DNA of 5,100 nucleotides from Francisellaceae bacterium UBA6186 (GTDB taxonomy: Bacteria > Pseudomonadota > Gammaproteobacteria > UBA6186 > Azoamicaceae): positions 1 through 5,100 of the forward strand of contig DITK01000034.1 of NCBI GenBank assembly GCA_002422785.1. Reading direction: 5' to 3'. A program made the position numbers and the translations under genes. Of the stretch, positions 1 to 5,100 are shown in pieces; the first letter of the stretch is position 1, and every line of letters starts with the position of its first letter. The notes under the pieces were generated by a model. The model ran no database searches. It saw only the letters and a program-made list of their open reading frames with translations, and was not told the origin of the DNA.

Positions 1-502
1 TATTTACAGTTAAAAAAGCATCTAACGTTTGACCTTGCTCCATTACAGTTTTATAATACAAATCTGTTAAAGGTGTTGGAACCGAATAGTATTTTATATC
101 TTGAACATCAAGATAATTAAAGTGTTTCGCTTTAAAACCAAAATTTGGAAATGCATTATATTTATACAATCCAAAATCTAATGAATTGTAAGTATGACCT
201 TCATTGGAGAATGGCAATAACCCAAAAATATCTTTACGAAGCAAATTATACCTATATTCACTTTGTATAGTAAGCGAAGTATCTACATAAGTAGTATCTT
301 TTTCTAAATTATAAATCTTATATAAATCTATTGGGGCTTTAGCTAATAAATCTTTGTCTCTATTTTTGTCAAACTTCAACAAAGTATCATTTGGATTAGA
401 ATTTTGTCTAGGCAAGCCACCTAACCCTCCATCGACTCTTCTAATTTGTGCACTAGAAAAAATGGTAAAAAAAAGAAAAAGAATATAAGGATGAAATCTC
501 AT
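1..502 (-). CDS. Putative porin (Porin_10-like), N-terminal part, runs off the window
   Basis: This reading frame starts at ATG 502-500 and stays open to the window edge, giving 167 residues without a stop; the C-terminus is missing. Residues 1-18 form a Sec signal peptide (MRFHPY, then a Leu/Phe-rich core ending in SSA, with cleavage likely before Gln19). A basic, Gly-rich stretch follows (QIRRVDGGLGGLPR). The later part has the pattern I know from the flavobacterial 'putative porin' family: DFGLYKYNAFPNFGFKAKH, then a stretch reading IKYYSVPTPLTDLYYKT, then MEQGQTLDAFLTVN, alternating aromatic and polar residues as in early beta-strands of an outer-membrane barrel. Members are usually over 600 residues, so about a quarter is visible. 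The family is predicted to form outer-membrane beta-barrels; substrate is unknown. It follows the SusCD operon on the same strand but lies beyond a terminator and has its own candidate promoter, so it is probably a separate unit. The family call rests on remembered sequence patterns, not a search. Confidence 0.8.
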   Translation of the reverse strand, partial: MRFHPYILFLFFTIFSSAQIRRVDGGLGGLPRQNSNPNDTLLKFDKNRDKDLLAKAPIDLYKIYNLEKDTTYVDTSLTIQSEYRYNLLRKDIFGLLPFSNEGHTYNSLDFGLYKYNAFPNFGFKAKHFNYLDVQDIKYYSVPTPLTDLYYKTVMEQGQTLDAFLTVN

Positions 503-520
503 TAAGTTTTAAAATAAAAA

Positions 521-528
521 CAAATGTA
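521..528 (-). promoter_or_regulatory. Candidate Bacteroidota -7 promoter box of the porin gene
   Basis: On the minus strand this reads TACATTTG, an exact match to the TAnnTTTG -7 consensus used by the Bacteroidota primary sigma factor. It ends 18 bp before the porin ATG at 502. Transcription would start near 514-516, leaving a leader of only about a dozen bases. The -33 region has only a T-rich stretch about 20 bp upstream and no clear TTG, so the match rests mainly on the -7 box. The position just after the upstream operon's terminator supports the call. Confidence 0.5.
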
Positions 529-587
529 AGGAGATTATTAGGATTATAAAAATTAAGTTAGTCTTCATTAAAATTTTAACAATACAT

Positions 588-620
588 TAAAAAAAAACCG
601 AAGCTGTTAAGCTTCGGTTT
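588..620 (-). terminator. Intrinsic terminator of the susC-susD-lipoprotein operon
   Basis: Bases 595-605 and 610-620 are perfect inverted repeats of 11 bp (AAACCGAAGCT / AGCTTCGGTTT) around a 4-base loop. Read on the minus strand, the stem is followed by a run of T from the nine A at 589-597, the last three of which belong to the stem. This is a textbook rho-independent terminator. It lies 23 bp after the lipoprotein stop codon and before the porin promoter. Read on the plus strand the stem is followed only by TTT then AATATAAAAC, so it looks one-directional. Confidence 0.9.
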
Positions 621-643
621 AATATAAAACAATATTTATTAAT

Positions 644-1471
644 TTACTGAATTACAAACTCATGATCTGCAAAAGCACCAAAGTCTCCACCTCCACTTAA
701 TAAAACAGCTCCATTGTTCAAGTTGTTCATAGTGTAAGAACCAGAAACTGTAGAACTTGTATACATACCATCACCATAATCATCAAAGATTACAAAAGTA
801 TATGTACCAGCCGCTAAACATTTAACAACAGAAAAAGTACTTCTATCAGCAAAACCAAGAGCAGCATAACCTGTAATAAAAGAATTCGTTGGATCAAAAC
901 CTCCTGAATCAATTAAATTAAAGTCTGCATCATAAAGTTGCCAAGCAGTTTCTTCTGGATAATTATCAAAAGTGATTGATAATCTTGCACGAACTGAAGC
1001 ACATGGTCTGTATAAATTAAAAGTAGATGTAGCAGTACCAACTCCTGTTAATACACCGTTTGAATATGTTCCATAAGTAGTAGCTAAACTAACACCTTCT
1101 AATGGCTCTAATTTTACTACAATTTTATTACCATCTACTAAATTGTTACCTACAACAGTAACATCATAAGTACCTTCTTTAGAACCAGCAGGAATAGTAA
1201 CTGTAGCAGGAACTGAATAATTAGCAGCACCATGAGTAGTTGAAGCATCAACAACTAAATTAAAAGTTCTATCAGAACCCGTTGCTTCAGAGGCCACAAT
1301 ACGACCTTCAACAACAATAGTTTGACCATCTGCTATTTCAACAGTTTGATAGCTTTCTAATCCAACATAACTAGAAGCGGAATTATCTCCTGAACTATCA
1401 TCTTCACAACTTACCATTACTAAAGACAAAGCAATAGCAGATAAGAAAGATATTGATTTTAATAATTTCAT
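644..1471 (-). CDS. Surface lipoprotein of unknown function, third gene of SusCD operon
   Basis: This 275-residue protein is read from ATG 1471-1469. A TTG three codons earlier (1480) keeps the same frame, but the ATG starts directly at a classic signal peptide (MKLLKS, then a hydrophobic core) and is preferred. Lipobox VMVSC places the lipidated Cys at residue 22. The acidic EDD that follows resembles Bacteroidota surface-export signals. Residues about 34-125 look like an Ig-like or Calx-beta-like beta-sandwich (DRTFNLVVD, NYSVPATVTIPAGSKEGTYDV). Residues about 155-275 form a second beta-rich module with TFDNYPEETAWQLYD, a DDYGDG turn at 230-235 and two Cys (157, 218) that could form a disulfide; this pattern recurs in secreted proteins of marine and flavobacterial origin. 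There is no visible catalytic motif. It lies 19 bp after susD and ends just before the terminator, so it is probably cotranscribed and may act as an accessory ligand-binding protein, in the position of SusE/SusF. That role is inferred from position only. Confidence 0.85.
   Translation of the reverse strand: MKLLKSISFLSAIALSLVMVSCEDDSSGDNSASSYVGLESYQTVEIADGQTIVVEGRIVASEATGSDRTFNLVVDASTTHGAANYSVPATVTIPAGSKEGTYDVTVVGNNLVDGNKIVVKLEPLEGVSLATTYGTYSNGVLTGVGTATSTFNLYRPCASVRARLSITFDNYPEETAWQLYDADFNLIDSGGFDPTNSFITGYAALGFADRSTFSVVKCLAAGTYTFVIFDDYGDGMYTSSTVSGSYTMNNLNNGAVLLSGGGDFGAFADHEFVIQ
767..784 (-). other. Asp/Gly turn DDYGDG in lipoprotein C-terminal module
   Basis: These six codons encode DDYGDG (residues 230-235 of the lipoprotein), placed right after a beta-strand (GTYTFVIF) and ten residues after Cys218. 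Closely spaced Asp residues in a Gly-containing turn commonly bind calcium in secreted beta-sandwich domains. Metal binding here is inferred from the pattern only. Confidence 0.45.
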
Positions 1472-1477
1472 ATTTAT

Positions 1478-1492
1478 CAATTTTTTAAAATT
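1478..1492 (-). promoter_or_regulatory. AT-rich element before the lipoprotein start, copy 1
   Basis: On the minus strand this reads AATTTTAAAAAATTG, an inverted repeat (AATTTT-AA-AAAATT) plus G. The same 15 bases occur at 2995-3009, before susD. Here it overlaps the susD stop codon and ends 6 bases before the lipoprotein ATG. There is no Shine-Dalgarno sequence, which is normal in Bacteroidota, where A-rich sequence ahead of the start helps initiation. A role in translation start is inferred. Confidence 0.35.
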
Positions 1493-2990
1493 AGTTTTGA
1501 CCTGTAATTTCAGAGTTATTATCCATCTCTAATTGAGGAATTTGGAACGACATTTCGTCTGAATCATACAAGAAAGATTGACCAGCACGGAAAACGTGAT
1601 TAGTACCTCTAGTAACAGTAGCTTGATTACGTTTCATTGCTAAATAACTTTTTCCTTCTCCCCATAATTCAATACGAGTCTGACGATAAATAGCCTCTCT
1701 TAAAGCTGAACCAGAAAGTGGATCAACATAAGCATCTGCATTTGCAGCACCACCTAAACGACTTGTTAAAAGTTCTTTTAATCTCGTTTTAGCAGCAGCC
1801 TCATTACCAGATTTAGCAGCAGCTTCAGCGCTTAATAAGTAAAACTCATCAACACGCATGAAAACTAAATCCGTAGTAATAATTTGTTGACCTCCAATAG
1901 TTCTTGCAGGAGCAAAGAATTTATTGATTGGCATACGAAGCGAAGTACCACTAGTTCCAAATTGAGTTCTTCTAATATCATTAGCAGGAATTATAGCTAA
2001 CAATCCAGTGTCAATAGTTTTTCTATCACCTGCCCATTGGTAACTGTAAGTAAAATAGTCCATTTGACCCCACCAATCTAACAATTGGTGACCCATTTCA
2101 GTAGTAATATCATAACCCCACATCCATGAATTAGCATTTACATCATTAAACCCAGAACCTGCTCCAGGAAATGCTAATTCACCTGTAGTGGTCAATTGGT
2201 AAGCACCTGAATCAACAATCTGATCAGCTAAAGTTTTAGCAGCAGGATAATCTCCTTTTGCTGCATAAGTATAAGCCAATAAACCTCTAACAATATACTT
2301 GTTCATTTGTTGCTTACTAGATGGCGTAAAGTCATCTAAAAAGGCAATAGCTTGAGTTAAATCGCTTTCAATCAAACCATAGATCTGAGAAGCTGGAACT
2401 TTTGCATAAGAAATATTAGCATCATCTCCATCATTATAAGGCAAAATTGGTTGAGCAGGATCATAAGCTCTTTGGAAAATTTGTGCCAAATAAAAATACG
2501 CATAAGCTCTATATGCTTTAGCTTGAGCATAAATATGACGTGCTTGTGGAGTAGCTGGAGTTACATCATTTCCTCCTAAACTATTAATTACATTATTTGA
2601 TAATGCAATAACTTTGTAGTAATATCTCCAAATGATACTGTTCTCCTCACGAGAAAAATCAACAGTTGAAATCAAATTAGCAGTATTTTGATACCAACCA
2701 TAAGAGTTTGCAGATAATGCCATATCGCCAGATAAAATATCCAACCAAATGTCTACACCTTTTTGACCTAAATCATAGTGTCTTGTACCTGTTATACCAG
2801 CTGGTTCAATAAGTAAACTACCAATACCATTAAGACTACCTTCAACTAATGCAGGATTAATACCAGCATTAGCAGCAATATCTTCACTAGTAACGACATT
2901 AGTATTTCTTATAGGATCTAAGAAATCTTCACTACATCCAACCGATAAAATCGATGTAGCTACTAATAAATAAATTAAACTTTTTTTCAT
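1491..2990 (-). CDS. susD: SusD/RagB family nutrient-binding outer-membrane lipoprotein
   Basis: This is a complete 499-residue protein, a normal length for the family. The signal peptide is of the lipoprotein type: MKKSLIYLLVATSILSVGC with lipidated Cys19, followed by SEDFLDP. This Cys-Ser-acidic pattern is typical of surface-exposed SusD proteins. The N-terminal SusD-like region (about 20-230) carries the family hallmark of helical TPR-like repeats, including RAYAYFYLAQIFQRAYDP at 161-178 followed by the ILPYNDGDD loop. The C-terminal SusD/RagB domain (about 280-499) contains VDEFYLLSAEAAAKSGN at 380-396, RQTRIELWGEGKSYLAMKR at 436-454 and the characteristic ending IPQLEMDNNSEITGQN. SusD caps the SusC barrel outside the cell, binds ligand and delivers it for TonB-driven import. 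It begins 11 bp after susC and is followed 19 bp later by the lipoprotein gene, consistent with one operon. Aromatic residues at 285-320 (several Trp and Tyr) could contribute to ligand contact, but the ligand cannot be named from sequence. The symbol denotes the family, not the starch-specific protein. Confidence 0.96.
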   Translation of the reverse strand: MKKSLIYLLVATSILSVGCSEDFLDPIRNTNVVTSEDIAANAGINPALVEGSLNGIGSLLIEPAGITGTRHYDLGQKGVDIWLDILSGDMALSANSYGWYQNTANLISTVDFSREENSIIWRYYYKVIALSNNVINSLGGNDVTPATPQARHIYAQAKAYRAYAYFYLAQIFQRAYDPAQPILPYNDGDDANISYAKVPASQIYGLIESDLTQAIAFLDDFTPSSKQQMNKYIVRGLLAYTYAAKGDYPAAKTLADQIVDSGAYQLTTTGELAFPGAGSGFNDVNANSWMWGYDITTEMGHQLLDWWGQMDYFTYSYQWAGDRKTIDTGLLAIIPANDIRRTQFGTSGTSLRMPINKFFAPARTIGGQQIITTDLVFMRVDEFYLLSAEAAAKSGNEAAAKTRLKELLTSRLGGAANADAYVDPLSGSALREAIYRQTRIELWGEGKSYLAMKRNQATVTRGTNHVFRAGQSFLYDSDEMSFQIPQLEMDNNSEITGQN

Positions 2991-2994
2991 ATTA

Positions 2995-3009
2995 CAATTT
3001 TTTAAAATT
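2995..3009 (-). promoter_or_regulatory. AT-rich element before the susD start, copy 2
   Basis: This is the same 15-base minus-strand sequence as at 1478-1492 (AATTTTAAAAAATTG). It overlaps the susC stop codon and ends 4 bases before the susD ATG. A related shorter core, ATTTTAAAA, precedes the porin ATG at 507-515. It may be an AT-rich translation-initiation region or simple compositional coincidence in AT-rich DNA. Confidence 0.35.
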
Positions 3010-5100
3010 CAATTTTAGTACCAAAACTAAAAGTAGTCATTGGCATATAAATACCTGAATTTGATGAATTAATTAAAGTTTGAGGATTTAAACCATCTCT
3101 CTTACTGAACATTAATAAATTATCACCAGAAACATAAAGATTAAATTTAGACAAATGTAATTTATCTAAGAAACTGTTAGGAATATTATAACCAATTCTA
3201 ACATTATTTAAAGATAAATAATCAGCTTTAGTTAAGAAACGAGTTGATGCAGAATTAAAATTAGCATCAGTACTTACTCCTGTAGTTAATCTAGGAACAT
3301 CTGTAACATCACCATACTGTTTCCATGCATTGTGAATATCTCTATGCCAGTTGTTAGCCCCTAATAAACCAGCAGTACTCATTAACTGAGCATAACCGTT
3401 ATCATAAACATAACCACCTAAACTATAACTAAACTGTGCTGTTAAATCGAAATTTTTATAAGCAGCATTTAGTCTGAAAGCACCTCTAACTTTAGGAATA
3501 GCAGACTTACCAGTATATTTTTGTGTAGCCTGAGAATAATTAGTAGTGGTAGTTTGACGTACATTAGCATCAGGATTTTGACTCATATAAATAGTCATAC
3601 TTCCAATTGGAGCATCAGCATTATCAAAAATACCATTGTCATTTAAATCGTCATAGTATAAATTCCATAAAGCGGAACCAGTAGCAGGATCTACTCCAGC
3701 CCACTCACGTAAATACCAATCATATAAAGATGAACCTTTAGATAATCTTCCATCTAACACTTTAGGAGCACCAGTTGCAGGATCTATAGGCATTTGAGTA
3801 ATTTTATTGGTTAAAAACTCTCCGTTAACACCAACTGATAATTTTAACTCATTTGAAGTTTTAGCTTTCAAAATATGACCCATAACATCAAATTCAACAC
3901 CACTATTTTCTAATTGTCCGTCATTTACTTGTTGGTTAGTATACCCTAAGAAAGGAGGTAACGTTTTAGTAAAGAATAAATTATCTGTTTTTTTAACATA
4001 ATAATCAATATTAACATCTAAAGACTCATTAAACCAAGTTGACTCAATACCAACCTGAGCAATCTTAGAAGTTTCCCATGTTAAATCAGGATTAGCTAAA
4101 GAAGAACTTTCTGTAAAAGAATAATCTCCATTAGGTGTTTGGTTGATTGATGACAATTGCCATCCGTATTGTAAACTTGTTCCTTGATCTCCAATAACAC
4201 CATAACTAGCTTTTAATTTCAAGAAATCCACAAAACTAAATTTAGACATGAAATCTTCTTTAGAAATAATCCAACCTAAACCAGCAGAACCAAAAGTTCC
4301 CCATTTATTATTGATAAAACGAGAAGAACCATCTCTTCTTACAGAACCTGTTAAGAAATATTTTTGATCATAATTATAATTTAATTGACCAAAATAACTA
4401 TCAATAGTCCATCTTTGAGAATAAGAATTTGCTCTACCATAAGGAGTTGTATATTGAGACAAGTCTAATGTATTAGGCATAATTACTCTAGTAGCAGCAG
4501 CGTTAAAATCTTTGAAAACATTTTCAGTAGACTCATGAGCTGCAAAAACTTCTAAATTATGATTACCAAAAGATTTGTTATATCTTAACAACTGTAAGAA
4601 ATTTTGATTTGTAGTCGAACTTACGTCTTTACCTAAATAACCATAAGCTTCAGCCCATCCACCATAGTATGGGTTATTTCTACTAGAACCATCAAATTGT
4701 TGATATTGACCACTATAACGAGTTTCAAAAGTTAAAGATTTCGTTAAATCAATACCAAAATTAAAGTTACCCAACAATGTTGTTGCATCCGTTTGAGACA
4801 AATCGTAATTAGCATCAGCAATACCATTTGTAGCCGTCCAAGATCTACGACCATAAGTTGCTCCATAATCGTATTGGCTTCCTCCAAAAATTGGATCTGC
4901 AACTAAATTACCAGCAGTATCTCTTAAATAAACATCATAAATAGCAGGAGTAGTATTTGTTAATGCAAAAATGTTACCAGAAGAACCTGAACTACCTTCA
5001 TCACTTGATGAGTTAGTATATCTAGCTCCTGTATAAGCCATATTTCCACCTACTCTTAACCACTCTTTTGGTTTGTGTTCTAAATTAATTCTAGTAGTAT
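3002..5100 (-). CDS. susC: SusC/RagA TonB-linked outer-membrane transporter, C-terminal part
   Basis: The frame is open from the window edge to TAA 3004-3002, giving 698 complete codons. The Met at 5041 is internal: the upstream codons read TTRINLEHKPKEWLRVGGN, a typical SusC barrel segment, so the real start lies outside. Family members are usually about 1000 residues; the signal peptide, carboxypeptidase-like domain, TonB box and most or all of the plug should be beyond the edge. What is visible is beta-barrel. Hallmarks include NPYYGG, NYNYDQKYFLTGSVRRDGSSRF followed by NKWGTFGSAGLGWIISKEDF, the ASYGVIGDQG segment, and the end YVSGDNLLMFSKRDGLNPQ with the final strand MTTFSFGTKIEF finishing in Phe, as outer-membrane barrels do. 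An EF-hand-like loop lies at 3614-3649. A low-complexity Ser/Gly stretch (SSSDEGSSGSSG) follows the first visible strand and is probably an extracellular loop. It imports ligand delivered by SusD, powered by TonB-ExbBD. It precedes susD by 11 bp. The operon promoter is outside the window. Confidence 0.96.
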   Translation of the reverse strand, partial: TTRINLEHKPKEWLRVGGNMAYTGARYTNSSSDEGSSGSSGNIFALTNTTPAIYDVYLRDTAGNLVADPIFGGSQYDYGATYGRRSWTATNGIADANYDLSQTDATTLLGNFNFGIDLTKSLTFETRYSGQYQQFDGSSRNNPYYGGWAEAYGYLGKDVSSTTNQNFLQLLRYNKSFGNHNLEVFAAHESTENVFKDFNAAATRVIMPNTLDLSQYTTPYGRANSYSQRWTIDSYFGQLNYNYDQKYFLTGSVRRDGSSRFINNKWGTFGSAGLGWIISKEDFMSKFSFVDFLKLKASYGVIGDQGTSLQYGWQLSSINQTPNGDYSFTESSSLANPDLTWETSKIAQVGIESTWFNESLDVNIDYYVKKTDNLFFTKTLPPFLGYTNQQVNDGQLENSGVEFDVMGHILKAKTSNELKLSVGVNGEFLTNKITQMPIDPATGAPKVLDGRLSKGSSLYDWYLREWAGVDPATGSALWNLYYDDLNDNGIFDNADAPIGSMTIYMSQNPDANVRQTTTTNYSQATQKYTGKSAIPKVRGAFRLNAAYKNFDLTAQFSYSLGGYVYDNGYAQLMSTAGLLGANNWHRDIHNAWKQYGDVTDVPRLTTGVSTDANFNSASTRFLTKADYLSLNNVRIGYNIPNSFLDKLHLSKFNLYVSGDNLLMFSKRDGLNPQTLINSSNSGIYMPMTTFSFGTKIEF
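3614..3649 (-). other. EF-hand-like calcium loop in SusC
   Basis: Twelve codons encode DLNDNGIFDNAD, with Asp, Asn, Asn, Gly, Asp and Asp at loop positions 1, 3, 5, 6, 9 and 12, as in calcium-binding EF-hand or dockerin loops; position 12 is Asp rather than the more usual Glu. Similar Asp/Asn-Gly loops are common in SusC proteins just after a segment like WAGVDPATGSALW, which is present here. Calcium binding itself is inferred. Confidence 0.55.

Larger units (their letters stand above)
503..643. other. Intergenic region between lipoprotein gene and porin gene
   Basis: These 141 bp are very AT-rich and hold two recognisable signals: the intrinsic terminator of the upstream operon at 588-620 and the candidate -7 box of the porin gene at 521-528. 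I see no open frame of note, no tRNA-like fold and no riboswitch-like structure in the remainder. Confidence 0.7.

Noticed and set aside
1..502. Possibility that the left-hand reading frame is a broken gene.
   Set aside because: I translated it through without a stop or frameshift from ATG to the edge; it is only cut by the window boundary.
588..620. The 11-bp inverted repeat as an operator or transposon end.
   Set aside because: The T-run on the minus strand and the position just after the operon's last stop fit an intrinsic terminator, and no transposase or duplicate end is present.
644..1471. Third lipoprotein as SusE or SusF.
   Set aside because: Position fits, but I cannot recognise SusE/SusF starch-binding modules by eye and no starch-related gene is visible, so no such name was given.
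1472..1480. TTG at 1480 as the start of the third lipoprotein, adding three residues (M-I-N).
   Set aside because: An ATG three codons later begins a clean signal peptide, the TTG lies within the shared AT-rich element, and TTG starts are uncommon in this group.
5039..5041. ATG at 5041 as the start of the SusC gene.
   Set aside because: The frame stays open to the window edge, the upstream codons encode a typical SusC segment, and a protein starting there would have no signal peptide or plug.
1..5100. A wholly new defence, mobile or RNA-based system in the window.
   Set aside because: All coding space is explained by known outer-membrane families apart from the single unknown lipoprotein; I saw no repeats, nucleases, integrases, reverse transcriptases or structured RNA.

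Overview
The window looks like chromosomal DNA from a member of the Bacteroidota, most likely a Flavobacterium-like member of the Flavobacteriia. The DNA is strongly AT-rich. There are no Shine-Dalgarno sequences ahead of the start codons, and one TAnnTTTG-type -7 promoter box is visible. The proteins (SusC, SusD, a short-signal lipoprotein with an acidic tail after the Cys, and a Porin_10-type porin) are typical of this phylum. Every supported gene lies on the minus strand, so transcription runs from high to low coordinates.

In order of transcription: (1) 5100-3002 is the C-terminal part, about two thirds, of a SusC/RagA TonB-dependent outer-membrane transporter whose start lies outside the window. 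(2) 2990-1491 is a complete SusD/RagB surface lipoprotein, 11 bp after susC. (3) 1471-644 is a complete 275-residue lipoprotein of unknown function, 19 bp after susD, with an Ig-like/Calx-beta-like half and an Asp/Gly-rich beta-sandwich half. (4) A strong intrinsic terminator at 588-620 closes this three-gene operon. (5) A separate gene from 502 to the window edge encodes the N-terminal 167 residues of a putative porin, with its own predicted -7 box at 521-528.

SusC and SusD would form the usual barrel-and-lid complex: SusD captures a ligand at the cell surface and SusC imports it using TonB energy. The third lipoprotein occupies the position where SusE/SusF-type accessory binding proteins are often found, but it shows no recognisable similarity to those by eye. 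No glycoside hydrolase, peptidase, sulfatase or regulator is visible, so the ligand cannot be named. The locus may be a general or housekeeping SusCD locus rather than a classical polysaccharide-utilization locus.

No RNA genes, mobile elements, CRISPR arrays or broken genes were found. The only gene-free stretch of note is the 141 bp between the lipoprotein and the porin, which holds the terminator and the porin promoter. The window is mostly ordinary for the group. The items most worth a second look are the uncharacterised lipoprotein, an EF-hand-like loop in SusC, and an AT-rich element repeated ahead of the start codons.
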